Assembly: GCA_964019335.1 (NCBI GenBank) | Contig: OZ025744.1 | Location: 265,314 to 329,313, forward strand | Direction of reading: 5' to 3' | DNA from: Diplonema japonicum | Lineage: Eukaryota; Euglenozoa; Diplonemea; Diplonemida; Diplonemidae | Length of the DNA: 64,000 nucleotides | In this document: piece after piece, positions 31,642 through 42,206 of the stretch | Layout: each line of letters starts with the position of its first letter | Numbering within the stretch: position 1 is the stretch's first letter | Made by a program: the position numbers and the translations under genes | Notes under the pieces: generated by a model | What the model was told of the DNA's origin: nothing | Seen by the model: the letters and a program-made list of their open reading frames with translations, nothing else | Database searches by the model: none

Positions 31642-33135
31642 TTAACCATCTACCAACGAGCGTCTTTATAGAGACGATTTGAAAAAAAATCTTTTGCGCA
31701 AAGGGCTTTCAACGCAATACAGCCCGGCCACTTCTCGCATCCGGGGTCCTGCGCGGAAAATATGAAAAATATAAACTAAATGCTGCCGCCCCACTAACTT
31801 AACAAGAAAAAGAAAAAAGAAAAAAAAAACGCCAGCTTAAATTTACCCTTAAAAATCACTTCAAAAAAGGGCGCCCAGAAAGAGGCCGGAAGAGGACATT
31901 ATGAGTGATGGTAGCACTGATGGCTCATCCCTATTATGCAATTTTGGTACGGACAGTGATTCTGATACGAATTCGACCGATTCCGAGTCACAGCAGGGTG
32001 ATTGGACGGCAAAGCCGGAGCGGTTGGAAGGCATCCGGTTTCGTGAAGATCGGAATCCTTGTGGACCCTGTTTTGACATCAGAGGCTCAACGCCATTCCA
32101 TATATTCCCCCAAATGCTCGCCCCAAACGTTATTTGGGTCACAATTTCGAACAATGTGGCAAATGCGGCTAAAAAAAGGTGTTTCCCTGGATCTCAATGC
32201 TGCTTCTTTGCGTACCTTCCTAGGTGCCCTTTTGTCGATGGACTTGGATAGGCCTTTGCGATAGGTAGAAGTCAGCACGCTTGTTTGTTTCGCTGTGGAA
32301 ACACAGATTTCCCAGAATAGTCAAAAAGCGGTCTCTTGACATGACGGTGGCGTACCCAGGGTGTGGTTGAGAGACGTGGAGCCAGTGTGCCAGTAGTCAG
32401 AATAATCTGGCATGATCGGAGATCACGGATGCCCCAAAGAAGCGAGGCCGCAAGCCCAAGGACACGCATCCTGTGGCGACACCCAGTTCCACCAGCACGT
32501 GAGCATCCTCCACCACAACGTGGCATGACATCAAGCCTGTGCGCTTTCTGTCGACGTTGGATGTTCCGGTGAAGTCAAATTTGACGTGTCGGCCAAAAGA
32601 GAATGAAAGCCGGAAAGGACATCCCGCTCCCCACCAAGTGCATATTTACAACACCGCAATGGGCGGAACCGACGCTGGGTGATGCTGTGACAAAACGCCA
32701 TAAACGCACCCTTATGACTTCGAAGTGGCCCCTGAAAGTATTTTCGTACTTGTTAGATAAATCTCTGGCAAATGCTTGGCTTGTTTGGAAAGAAGCATTG
32801 CCCCCCAACACCTCTCGGGGTCAAAAAAGAAGTCCCCCAGCGCTGGGGCACGTACGAACCGCGTCAAGAAGGCCTTAAATAGCTTTTTACAGAATTTTAC
32901 AGTCGATTTTTTTTTGACTTGTTTTTTGTACCCCTTCTCGGGCACTTCAGGAACGATATTTTTGACAATGTTGTGAGGGTGGGCCCTGCTGTGGGCACCC
33001 TCTCTCTAGAATTGGGACATCTGGAGGCATTTCCGGGGGCATATAGCCCCGGCGTTGCGCTAGAATAGCTTTTTTTTTGAAGTTTTGAAAATTTACCCCC
33101 TGGTGGGCAAAAATGGTCCGTTGGTAGATGGTTAA
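31642..33135 (+). mobile_element. piggyBac-type transposon with TTAA target-site duplications
   Basis: The ends are TTAA followed by CCATCTACCAACG (31642-31658) and CGTTGGTAGATGG followed by TTAA (33119-33135). They form perfect 13-bp terminal inverted repeats flanked by the TTAA duplication diagnostic of piggyBac. A subterminal palindrome, CGTCTTTATAGAGACG, lies at 31661-31676. The interior carries a broken piggyBac-like transposase on the plus strand. The element spans 1486 bp between the TTAA copies and sits next to the CATAG-type element starting at 33147. Confidence 0.85.
31901..32880 (+). pseudogene. Degenerate piggyBac-like transposase
   Basis: The region opens with ATG at 31901 and an acidic, Ser/Asp-rich N-terminus. 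It then has the start of the DDE_Tnp_1_7-type domain (FHIFPQMLAPNVIWVTISNN) and, after a one-base shift at an A run near 32170-32177, LRTFLGALLSMDLDRP. The C-terminal end is recognisable as YNTAMGGTDAG and, in another frame, KWPLKVFSYLLDKSLANAWL, both typical of piggyBac transposases. The catalytic Asp-containing centre between about 32270 and 32480 is missing or unrecognisable, and stops interrupt all frames. It is the only clear plus-strand coding remnant in the window and is not functional as read. Confidence 0.75.
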
Positions 33136-33146
33136 AAATAATAATA

Positions 33147-34616
33147 CATAGCCTGCACGTTATACCGATACCCAATCGGGTATTTTAATCGGTTCGGGTA
33201 TTTAAAATAGTGCAAAATTGGCCTGGGCACGCCTGATTTTTGGAGACCATGAACATGGGTAACTTAACATCCGAAGCCTACCCCAATTTTGGCGAATTTT
33301 GGGTGCGTTATTTTATGTTATTTTACGTTATTTTAATCGGTGAAAATTTGGAGAATGAGAAGACGCTGTTTCAAGAATGCAACAGGGAGGGATAAGAGGA
33401 CTAAGAGAACTAGAGAGGTACTTGTGGGTGTTTGGAAGGCATGGCTACCCCCAGAAAGTACTTAAGAGAGATTCCCGAGTCAGTGGGACTCCAGACGATG
33501 CATGTGATGCATGAGGGAACAGCGCTTTGTTCGCTGCATCGTAAGCAGAGGGTAAAAGCCTGTTCTTACAACACGAGCAGTCCGTGGTGGCAGGAACGTC
33601 TGGAGACAAGGACTCTCTTTAGTGCTGGTGCGGATATTCCAGAGAAAACTAACGAAATGCACGAGGATTATTTTCCAGAAAAGTTAGTTTCCCCCCTTTT
33701 TTTAGGGGATCGATGTTTCCGACCTCCCAGTGGTTAGCATCGCCCTCAATGGAGAGTCCCTTATCCCAATAAAAATAGAACAAGGAGGTGGTTTCACCAG
33801 GTGGCAAGTAGCCTCTCCGCGGCCTTGTGCCAGTGAAGCAAGCCTCCCACAACTTCCCAGTTGGTGTTTAATTGCTTCTGTGGCTCCTCCCTTTTGAAAA
33901 ACCTTCTTTACCTCTCCGCTTTTACTTACTACGGGACCACAGGGGACTTGGAGGCTTCGGGGCGAAGTTTCACAAGGGTGGCCGCTGTGTAACATACCGC
34001 ATGGCACTAAAATTGAGACTACCTTTTTACCAGTTTCCCTCCCTACAACCTCTCTATTCGTCTCCCGGGGGCCCCAGATACACAAAGCCGACCCACTAGA
34101 GTATCGAAACGACATAGAAAAGGATTATTTTTTTCCGAAAAGCTGTTGAACACATTCTTTCTGGACGGATTCATATCATACATGGGGGGTTTTTTTTTTT
34201 TGCCTGAAATATGGGTAGAGAATCGACCCTGGCCCAATATTGATTACAAGTCCGAAAACCCAATTTTCTCAAAACTGCATTTAAAGCCTTAAATAGGGCT
34301 CTATTTTGGGTTTTGGAGGTCGGAATGGGCTCAGATCGTCAAAATAGGGTTTTTGAAAAAAAAAAATTGAAAAATGGTCTTGGTAAAAATATTGGCAACA
34401 TCGATCATCCATTGAATAAAATAAACGTTATTCCGAATAAAATAACGTTATTTTAATATTTCACTGATTAAAATAACGTTATTTAATTCGATATCGTTAA
34501 AATAACGGGTACGTAACAAGATTATGGGCCCTTTTTTGCGTTATGGTATTTGATACCGGGTATTTTAAAATATCAATTTGATAACGTTATGCTTGCGTTA
34601 TAACGTGCAGGCTATG
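33147..34616. mobile_element. DNA element with perfect 18-nt terminal inverted repeats
   Basis: CATAGCCTGCACGTTATA (33147-33164) is exactly inverted at 34599-34616. ATAATA flanks both ends as a likely 6-nt duplication. The interior has one unit of the AGATACACAAAGCCGACC repeat (34040-34145), one arm of the fold-back repeat (34267-34362), ATTTTACGTTATTTT-like AT repeats near both ends, and no intact ORF. It shares modules and the CATAG end with the element at 3048-5041. Probably non-autonomous. Confidence 0.75.
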
Positions 34617-35661
34617 ATAATAAATAAATAAATAAAAAGAAAAAAAAAATATAAGTAGAGAAGATCGCAAGAAGAAGAAAAAAAAAGATATGAAGGGAGA
34701 AGAAGAAAAGAAAAAAGAGGGAAAAAATCGAGAGGAGAGGGAGAGAGGAGTGATCAAGGGTAGTTAAGGAACAAGAGGGGAGGGAAGAAAAAAAAAAGAA
34801 GAAAGAAAACGGAAACAATATTGGAAGGCGTCCCGGATGTGTAGATGTGTGGAGAGGGAGAGCAATGTTATTTTCTCTTTTTTTTATCCAGTTCTGCACG
34901 GTACGGGGGGGATCAAAAAAAAAAGGAGGGTCGGGTAAAACAAGACAGTTTTCTTTTTTTTTTTTCTTTTTTTCTTCTTGTTTTATTTTTTTTAAAGAAA
35001 ATTACACCCTCCCCCAGCTTTTTTGTGTCTCGGAAAAAAAAAAATCGGCTAAGCCAGCAGGAGAGCCCTCTTCTTGGGGGGAGGGGAAATAAAGAAGACT
35101 GCAGGAACCAAAAAAACCAACCGCAAAAAAAAAAAAAAACAAGTGGTGAGGAGAGATGCGGGGAGGAAAGAAGAAAAAAAACAAGATTTCTTCCCCCCCT
35201 TTTGTTTAATAACACCATATTACAGTTGCCAAACCGCGAAATAAAGCGAAAAAAAGAAGGGAAAAAAAAGAAAAAGAAGAAGAAAAGAAGAAAAAAGAAA
35301 GGGGGATGCAGGGTATATTGGTCCGGGCGGGGGGGTTGTTCTTCTTTTCATTTCTATTGTTTGTTTGGTCGAAAAAAAAAAAAAAAAAAAAAGTTGTGTG
35401 TACAGTGATATGCTTGTACAAGTACAGAAATGAGAAGGTGAGAAAAACGGGGAGAGGGAAGAGAGCGGGGAGGAAAAAAAAAAGAAGAAAAAAAAAAAAA
35501 GAGAAAACAAAACTACTTCAAGCAAGGCGACACATGTTGTTCATATCTTCTCCCCTTCCTCTAGTTCATTTTTTTTTTTTAATATACTTTATTTTTTTCT
35601 CTTTTTTTTTTTTATATATTACGAGGAGGGTAGAAGAAGAAGAACAAACTTTTTTTTCCCG

Positions 35662-35695
<34 letters not shown>

Positions 35696-35920
35696 CCAAA
35701 TGTTCTCCAGTGGCCTTTGAGAATCCCGTTATTGACGTCAAAAGTCACGGAATGGAAGGTCACACAATAACATTTTTTTTTTAAAGAATCTTTTTTTACT
35801 TTTTTTTTTTTTTTTTTTTCTACAGAGAAACAAAAAGGGGAGTCGCTTTCCGAAAAAAAAAAAGCCCAAAAAAAAAAAATCACTATGATTGGAGCCTCCT
35901 ACTTTTTTTTCTTTTTTTTC

Positions 35921-35955
<35 letters not shown>

Positions 35956-36978
35956 CCCCTCTCTGGAAAAAAAGGGGGAGGGAAAATAAAAGGAAGGGAG
36001 GGGACTCCAGGTCCCCCACCACCACCCACCACCCGCATCCATTTTTTCTTCTTCTTTTTTTTTTCTCTTTTGAGACCAACTGTCTCAAAGTGATCTAACA
36101 TTTTAAAGGGAGGGTTAAAAGACTTTAAACTACTTTATTTTTTATTCTCGTGAAAGCCAGCCTTTGTGCAAGAAAGAAAAAAAAAAAAAAAAACTACAAC
36201 CCAGTTTCTTCAGTGTAGTATATTTTGAAGATGCGGAATGCATAAAAAACCTTCCCAAAAATCCCCCCCCTTCCACCCACCGGCCGTTAAAAGGTGAATG
36301 ACCGCAAGGTATTCCCCCCTTTTTTTTATAGTGTATTTTCCCATCACCACATTTTTTATCTTTTTTTTTGGGGGGCTCTCTCGAAACAACTTTCTTCAAA
36401 AGTCCTGGCTGGGGGGGGGGGGGGGGGGGAGGATGAGAGAGGGAACAGAAAAAAAAAAATATCAGATCTTACCAGGTTGGTACTACAGAAGAGGGACAAT
36501 AAAAAAAATGAAGAACAAAACACAAATAAAAATAAAATAAAAAGTTGTTTTTTTTTTTTCTTCTTTTTTTACCGGATATGAATATAAAGTGAAGAAAACA
36601 CAAAAAAAAATAAAAAAATAAAATGGTAGGCTTTTACAGTTGGATCCATATAACCAATCGTATTATAACGAACCCGTGGCCCCTTGGGAAGATGTCAGGG
36701 GACCGATCCAATTTTCTTTCTTTTTTTTTTTTTTTTTTTTTTTTCCCGCTCCGGATCCGTTAAGTATATGGATTTTCTGGGAAGAAAAGTTTTTTTTTTT
36801 CAGTTGAACCTTTGGACATTTTATTGATTTTCCCCTGGGGGAGGGCCTCCTTGGAAGAAAACCTCTTTTTTTCTTTTTATTTCAATCACAAAAAAAAAAA
36901 AAAAAAAAACCTCGTGTAAAAGGAGGGTATCTCCTCCCCGTGTAAAGAAAAAAAAAAAAAAAAAAAAAAAAACCCTTT
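34617..36978. other. Gene-less homopolymer-rich region
   Basis: A/T/G runs and polypurine or polypyrimidine tracts throughout. A small inverted pair around TGGATCCATATA (36640) and GTATATGGAT (36763) is weak. No gene is recognised. Confidence 0.7.
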
Positions 36979-37662
36979 TCAAAGAACGGTGTACGCAGGG
37001 GTAACAACATGCGAGGGGTACAGGGTTTGTGTGGGTGGTGACACAAATACATAAGCTTGTGGCGCCTGCTGCAAGTAAGTTGCAACATATGTATGTGTGG
37101 GGAAGACAATGGCAGCTGGGACAATGGGGGTGGCCATGGGCGGGGCAACGGAGGCAACGGCCCGCGGGGGGCGGGCGGCGGCCGCCAGGGGGGGCGGGGA
37201 GGGGTGGGTGGTGTCGCTTATGCTCAGAATCAACGCCTGATGAACTATATCGTAATGCGTCTCAAGTTCCTTCCCCAACCGTACCACCGTTATATGCTTA
37301 GTCCTCTCCAGCCTCGTAGTCACCAGCCGAATTGCTCTTGCGGTCATCAGAAAAGATGTTTTCTCTTCCTGCGTGAACGTCCCCACCCCTTTCACGCACA
37401 ACCTCCAAACAATCGGGAGATAATTGTCGCAGAACTCCCTGACGGTTCCTGTCCCGCACACGGTGAAGCCCAGAAGGTCAGATGTGATGGTTTCGAAGCC
37501 AAGCGCCACGCTAAGCTTGCATTTCAATTTTTCAGAAGCATCGTTCGGGCTGTGTGGGCCCAGCATGCGAACGCCTGGGAGAAAAGCATCGAGTAATTTT
37601 CCAGTGGGCGGGTGCTCGCAAGTATCTTCGAGTAGTTTTCTCAAAAATTTTATGTCACACAT
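36979..37662 (-). CDS. Hypothetical protein with Pro/Ala/Thr-rich tail
   Basis: This is a 227-residue ORF taken from the ATG at 37660-37662. The frame stays open upstream to an A run, so an earlier exon could exist. Residues 1-150 look globular and helical (CDIKFLRKLLEDTCEH at the start), with several Cys. Residues 150-227 are rich in Pro, Ala, Thr and Val and likely disordered. The hairpin-tailed MITE starts only 89 nt upstream (37751), so it lies in the promoter or 5' UTR region and may have displaced the original 5' end. No family recognised. Confidence 0.6.
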   Translation of the reverse strand: MCDIKFLRKLLEDTCEHPPTGKLLDAFLPGVRMLGPHSPNDASEKLKCKLSVALGFETITSDLLGFTVCGTGTVREFCDNYLPIVWRLCVKGVGTFTQEEKTSFLMTARAIRLVTTRLERTKHITVVRLGKELETHYDIVHQALILSISDTTHPSPPPLAAAARPPRAVASVAPPMATPIVPAAIVFPTHTYVATYLQQAPQAYVFVSPPTQTLYPSHVVTPAYTVL

Positions 37663-37700
37663 TTGTCTTTCTGCAGCTCGGTAAGTTGATTTACATATCT

Positions 37701-37750
<50 letters not shown>

Positions 37751-37751
<1 letters not shown>

Positions 37752-38265
37752 CACTCTTCGTCATTTTCTTCACTCACTAGTGGCCTCATAATTTAACACG
37801 AAACGGCCATAATTTAACTAGTTAAATTATGAGATTTTGGAGTTAAATTATGGGGCTTCAGAGTGGAAAAATGGGTCTTGTCGTGGAAAAAAAATGTCCT
37901 TGAAAAATCTTTTTGGGGACGGGGTATTTTGACTATTTTTGGCCATCTGAGGCCATTCCAGCCCTTAAAAGTGGGAATAAGTGCTTTACTTCCCCTAAAA
38001 ATGCCACGGGGAAATAGCAACCCCATATTACCTTAGGAAAATCCCCAAAAAGGCTGACCTGCGTGAAAAAAAACAGCAGTGAAAGCAGTGAAGAGTGAGT
38101 GACTCAAATGACGAAGAGTGAAATAAAACGACTTACTTGCCGCCAAATGAGCCATTATTTAACACTCGTTACCGTTTTTTTGCACTCGGGCCCGCAGGGC
38201 CCGAGTGCAAAAAATTCGGGAACTCGAGTTAAATAATGACTCATAATTTGTTGGCAATAAATAGC
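37751..38265. mobile_element. Hairpin-tailed MITE-like element, copy 2 (most complete)
   Basis: The 28-nt arm at 37751-37778 is inverted at 38094-38121, with 24 of 28 positions matching. Beyond the right arm is a long palindromic tail: ATGAGCCATTATTTAAC (38147 on) pairs with GTTAAATAATGACTCAT, and a perfect 18-bp stem, 38176-38193 with 38197-38214, is capped by GCA. The tail ends TTGTTGGCAATAAATAGCTA. There is no ORF. Relatives are at 1-255, 19281-19545 and 43248-43980. Confidence 0.85.
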
Positions 38266-38540
38266 TATTTTTTTTTTTTTTTTCCCCTCCTATACCTCTC
38301 GGTAAAAAACTATTTCTTTCGGCGCAAAATACTCACTTACCAACAGCCACACATCGCCTACTATGCTACCTTGGCTATTTCTGCGATTTCGTGCGCCCAT
38401 CGAACACCAGGTTGATGGGGGGGAGGGGGAGGGGGATGGGGTTATTTCTCTTTTTTATTTATTTATTTTTTTTTATCTGTTGTTTGCTCTTCTCGTCCCT
38501 GGGAACAGGGGGGGAATTTTTTTTTTTCTTCTAATGTACT

Positions 38541-38586
<46 letters not shown>

Positions 38587-39206
38587 TTTTTTTTTTTTAC
38601 TTTGTTCTTGAAAAAAGAAAAAAGAAAATGTGTAATAAGTCTTGTTTCTTCTTCTTTTTTTTTTGGTTTGTATTGTGTGTATTTTTTTTTTTTTTTTTTT
38701 CCCTGTGGTTGTGTGATGTATTTTAAGAATTCCTTTGGGGATGAAAAGAAAAAAAAAATGAAAAGAAGGTAGGAGAGAGACAAAAAAAAGAAACACGTTT
38801 TTATTTTTTTTTTTTTCCTGTTCAAGAAAAAATCGAGGGAAAAAAAAAAGAGAGAGAAGGCAGCAAAAGGTCAGCCACAACAATGAAGAAAAAAAAATCT
38901 AGTAGTTGCTCCCCTCCGCTATTCTTTGAATACGTAAAGGGGGGAGGTAAAAACTTCGATTTTTTTTTTCGCCCTCTTTTTTCTTTTGTATTGTCCTTCC
39001 CTGCCCTGAATCACGCACTTGCACTTTTTTTTTGAGGGGGAGAGTGGGGGGAGGGGGGAAACAACTTCCCCCCCCCCCCCCCCCCCTCTTTTCCCCTCCC
39101 ATTTTTTTTTCTCCCCTCTCTTTCCCTCCATGGGGGTTTTATAGAAAATCTCTTTTTTTTTGATCGGATGAAATGGAGAATAAAAAAAAAAAAAAAAAAA
39201 AACTAG
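38266..39206. other. Homopolymer-rich intergenic DNA
   Basis: T and A runs, and a C run at 39069-39087. The stretch 38330-38410 has ordinary composition but no credible ORF. Confidence 0.7.
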
Positions 39207-39312
39207 TTTGGCACTTCATTGTGCGCACGAGCGGAATTTTACCTAACAAAATAGCTCATTACGCTGCCATCAACTAGTTTTTTAGTCTCGACAATAATAT
39301 TTGTTAAAACAA
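39207..39312 (+). repeat. GCGCACGAG-family hairpin repeat
   Basis: Matches 345-432 in inverted orientation almost base for base (GCGCACGAGCGGAATTTTAC, GCTGCCATCAACTAGTTT, AGTCTCGACAATAATA). It lies 18 nt past the stop of the SUMF2-like gene in the sense direction, within its likely 3' UTR. Confidence 0.75.
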
Positions 39313-39329
39313 AAAAAAAAAAAAAAAAA

Positions 39330-40430
39330 TCAATAGTCTTCGTCCTCCTCCTCCTCTCCCCGCATCTGTCTCTCCATTCTCTCCTTCTCCTTCTGGATTG
39401 CTTCCTGTTGCTCTTTCATCTGCTTCGGGGTCATGACACTGCCGTCCATTCCAATGTCTCTCATGTACTGTTGCAGGCCCTCTACACCGTCGGAAGCAAG
39501 GATGTCTTGCAAGAGGTCCTGGTCCATACCAGCGCGTCCGCCTTGCCCACGAGGCTTGTCGGCTATTGGGTCGCCCTCAGGGCCGTTTGCAGCACAACGG
39601 AAACCGGTGTTGTGAGATCCAGAGTCGGGGGTGTTCCCCATACGGGTGGACGGGCGTGCTTTGTGGTTGGTTTTCCCGTCGGAGCTGTCTACAAAGGAAC
39701 CTCCTTTAAGAACGTATTTCGGCATTTCTTTTTTTTCTTCGTTTCCCTTGCTAAAGACAGTGGCGGTCCACTCCCACACATTACCCACCATTGCGAACAT
39801 TCCCTTCCCGTTTGCGGCGTAGTGTTGAACAGGCGAAGTACCATGAAATCCATCCTTTTCCGTGTTGCCGTCTGGGAACTCCCCTTGCCATAGGTTTGCT
39901 TTTGGTTGTTTTTTACCATTCGCAGCGTGTTCCCATTCTGTCTCGTAAGGAAGGCGTTTTCGGGCCCATTTGCAGTATGCTGCTGCGTCTGAGAGGGAAA
40001 TGTGGACTGCTGGGTGGTTGAGTCTGGACTTGATACCGGTGCCTTTTCCTTCGGGAGCTCGCCAGTATGCGTTGGGTACTGCTAGCCAATGCTTCGCGTC
40101 GGGGAGAGATTCGGTTCTTTCGTCGTTTCTAACGGATTCGGAGGCGAGGGATGAGAGCACGAAGGACCATCCGAAGTGTTCCGCCTCTGTCTTGTACTTT
40201 GTCTCCTTGGTGAATTGTTTGAAATCGGAGTTGGTGACCGGTGTTTCATCCAGATAGAACGGCTTTATTTTTGCCTCCCTCTCGGGGCCCTCCCCGTCCA
40301 TGTTTTTGTTGAACTTCGTGTCGTCGGTTCCCACTCGAACCCTCCCTCCTTTGAAGTACACCATTCCCTCTGGTGCAGCCGCACCGCTGCTCCCCGACAT
40401 CATCAATACAATACCCAGTAAAATTTTCAT
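39330..40430 (-). CDS. Secreted/ER FGE-domain protein, SUMF2-like (no catalytic Cys pair)
   Basis: This is a 366-residue protein with a signal peptide (residues 1-18, ILLGIVLMMSGSSGAAA). The formylglycine-generating-enzyme fold covers about 20-282: FYLDETPVTNSDF, ETEWEHAA, FAMVGNVWEWT, then the C-terminal block with RMGNTPDSGS and GFRCAA. Active SUMF1 enzymes have two copper-binding cysteines after the GGS motif. Here that stretch is FVDSSDGKTNHKARPSTR with none, the pattern of the paralogue SUMF2 (pFGE), which lacks activity and can modulate SUMF1. The C-terminal 85 residues, Gln/Met/Glu-rich and ending in an acidic EEEEDEDY, are not part of the usual fold. No KDEL signal is present. No intron. 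Confidence 0.88.
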   Translation of the reverse strand: MKILLGIVLMMSGSSGAAAPEGMVYFKGGRVRVGTDDTKFNKNMDGEGPEREAKIKPFYLDETPVTNSDFKQFTKETKYKTEAEHFGWSFVLSSLASESVRNDERTESLPDAKHWLAVPNAYWRAPEGKGTGIKSRLNHPAVHISLSDAAAYCKWARKRLPYETEWEHAANGKKQPKANLWQGEFPDGNTEKDGFHGTSPVQHYAANGKGMFAMVGNVWEWTATVFSKGNEEKKEMPKYVLKGGSFVDSSDGKTNHKARPSTRMGNTPDSGSHNTGFRCAANGPEGDPIADKPRGQGGRAGMDQDLLQDILASDGVEGLQQYMRDIGMDGSVMTPKQMKEQQEAIQKEKERMERQMRGEEEEDEDY

Positions 40431-40557
40431 TTTTTTTTTCTCCCTTTGAGCGAAGTGGGGGGGGGGGGGGGGGGGGGGGGGGGAGAGAGAGAAAGAAAAA
40501 AAAAAGGGGAAAAAAAAAGGCTAGTGGTGGGTCCCTCCCATATCTTTTGTGTGATTT

Positions 40558-40713
40558 TCACAATTTCACTTCGGTTTTTTCTTTTTTGGGGGACGCTTTG
40601 TCATTGTCACCTGTTGTGGAGGAATTCTGTTCTGCTGGTTTCAAGGGTGGTTTGTGCAGGCCGAACCCGTCCTTTCCCGAAGTCCTGTGCAACATTTTCT
40701 TCATTTTCTTCAT
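40558..40713 (-). CDS. Tiny Lys-rich ORF, tandem family member A
   Basis: This is a 51-residue ORF from the ATG at 40711-40713. It shares SGKDGFGLHKP with SGKRGYGLHKP of the ORF at 40845-41003 and, more weakly, SGKYNFDL of 42833-42976. All three begin with Met/Lys repeats (MKKMKKM, MKMMRK, MQMMEK), lie on the same strand and follow a poly-A leader. The C-terminal half is Lys/Ser/Thr-rich. The shared start and core argue for real coding, but the size keeps confidence modest. Function unknown. Confidence 0.45.
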   Translation of the reverse strand: MKKMKKMLHRTSGKDGFGLHKPPLKPAEQNSSTTGDNDKASPKKEKTEVKL

Positions 40714-40844
40714 TTGTGTGTGTTTTTTTTCTCTTTTTTTTTTATTCAAGAGAAGATCCAAATAACATTTAAAAAAAAAATTAAAAAAAACCTCCCATCA
40801 CATTAGACGCCCCCCCGAAGAAAGAATTATTTTTGTTTTCCCCC

Positions 40845-41003
40845 TCACGTGGCGTGAGTACCATCCTTTTCAGAGCCATCAGACTTCTCAGGGGTGGGGG
40901 TGGGGGTGTCCTTCTTGTCCGGTGTAGTAACTTCCCTTGCCGCCTCTGTGGGTTTATGTAAACCATACCCCCTCTTGCCAGATGACTTCCGCATCATCTT
41001 CAT
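40845..41003 (-). CDS. Tiny Lys-rich ORF, tandem family member B
   Basis: This is a 52-residue ORF with an ATG at 41001-41003, ending GTHAT at 40845. The conserved core is KSSGKRGYGLHKP, followed by a Thr/Pro/Asp-rich tail. It ends 132 nt before member A begins. The longer frame beginning at 41165 is also open, but only the shorter ORF is shared with the other family members, so I use the inner start. Confidence 0.45.
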   Translation of the reverse strand: MKMMRKSSGKRGYGLHKPTEAAREVTTPDKKDTPTPTPEKSDGSEKDGTHAT

Positions 41004-41676
41004 TTTTTTTCTTCTTCTAAATGGTGTGGTAGAAGAACGAAAAAAAAGGGGAGGGGGAAGGGAATTTAAAAAGGAGTCGTTAACCCTGTTGAGAAGGATC
41101 CCTGCAGCAAGCAACGAGCAGGCCGCGGCAGTAGAAGGGTGCACAAAAAAGTGTCTGAAATTCACTTAAGAAGAAGAAGCAGTGTGAGGGATTTTGCAGG
41201 CTTCTAAAATTTCAGTCATTGATCTGAATAAAGCCAAAGCAAGCTATCTCTTCCACGTTATCCCAACATAAATATCAAATGCCCCCCCCCCCCCCCTCCC
41301 CCCCCCTTTTTTTAACTTCTACCTCTTTTTCATCGCATTAAAGTCGATGGTTTCTAGTGCTTTTTTTTTTTTTTTTTTTTTTTTTTGCACCCATACAAGG
41401 TGAGAACCAATGGTATAAATATTTGCTAGTGATCATCCCTGTCGTCGGCGGGTCCTCCTACCCACTACCTGTAAACGCAAGGTCCGGGCCAAAGCGAAGT
41501 TGGCTATTATGCGTTGCAATGCGGTTTCGTCCCTCTCCACCGGACCGCGGAACTAACAAGAGGCTTTGTGCAGGCCTAGGGACTCATCGGCGATGAAGCC
41601 ACCTCAAGAGTTCAAAGTAAACCCTTTCTAGATTTTCGCACCTAAAACAAGAAGCCATCACCAATGGAATAAATAT
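41004..41676. other. Intergenic DNA with C and T runs
   Basis: Ordinary sequence at 41070-41280 and 41400-41620, C runs at 41282-41308 and a T run at 41361-41386. The stretch beyond 41590 (AAAACAAGAAGCCATCACCA) resembles the LRR-coding repeat at 45570-46010 and probably belongs to pseudogene A. Confidence 0.5.
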
Positions 41677-42206
41677 TTGTTAGTGTCCCCGCATTCAAGT
41701 CGATGTTTTCTAGATTTTCACACCCTGTTTAAAACCCATGACAGGCCGGAGGATGAGATCAACAGACGTCAGGTGGTCGCAATCTCGAAGAAAGTTAGCG
41801 TCTATACTTGTAACACAACCTGTGGTGTAGTCGGTGACAACGGGAACCGAAGTCCAGAAGGAAGGCGCGTACTGCTCATGGACATGGCGAATTCCCCACC
41901 GTCAGCTGTCACAAGCCCCCTCAAGCTCCTCCAGCTGAACAGTTCTCATGTTCGCCTCCACATGGACCACGCTGCCCTCCATGAGCCCAAGTCCCTGAAC
42001 CTCTTCACCCCCGTTCCTGTCCAGGATTTTCCTCCCAAACCAGTTGAACCTGCCTTCGAGTAAACCAGCAGCCACCCTGCGTTCTTGTACAGGATCCCCA
42101 CCGTCTCCTTCCCCGACACTTCCACATCGTGAACCCCGCCTCCCGTCTTCACGAACACTGTCATATCGTTCACCCCTTCACCTGATCTCTTTCTCTTTCC
42201 ATTCAT
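41677..42206 (-). pseudogene. Broken ubiquitin-like/leucine-rich-repeat gene, copy A
   Basis: From the ATG at 42204-42206 the frame reads a ubiquitin-like start (MTVFVKTGGGVHDVEVSGKE), then loses frame by one base near 42080. In the next frame the expected strands continue (GLLEGRFNWFGRKILDRNGG, then GLGLMEGSVVHVEANMR). Downstream, LRR-type sequence appears (SIDANFLRDCDHLTSVDLIL) and ends in an in-frame stop after a deletion relative to copy B. The parallel copy at 45572-46554 has the same order. In the intact state it would probably combine a ubiquitin-like domain with BspA-type repeats, a pairing seen here only as remnants. Confidence 0.6.

Noticed and set aside
32363-32572. A separate plus-strand gene
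   Set aside because: The frame lies within the decayed piggyBac transposase region and shows no independent domain.
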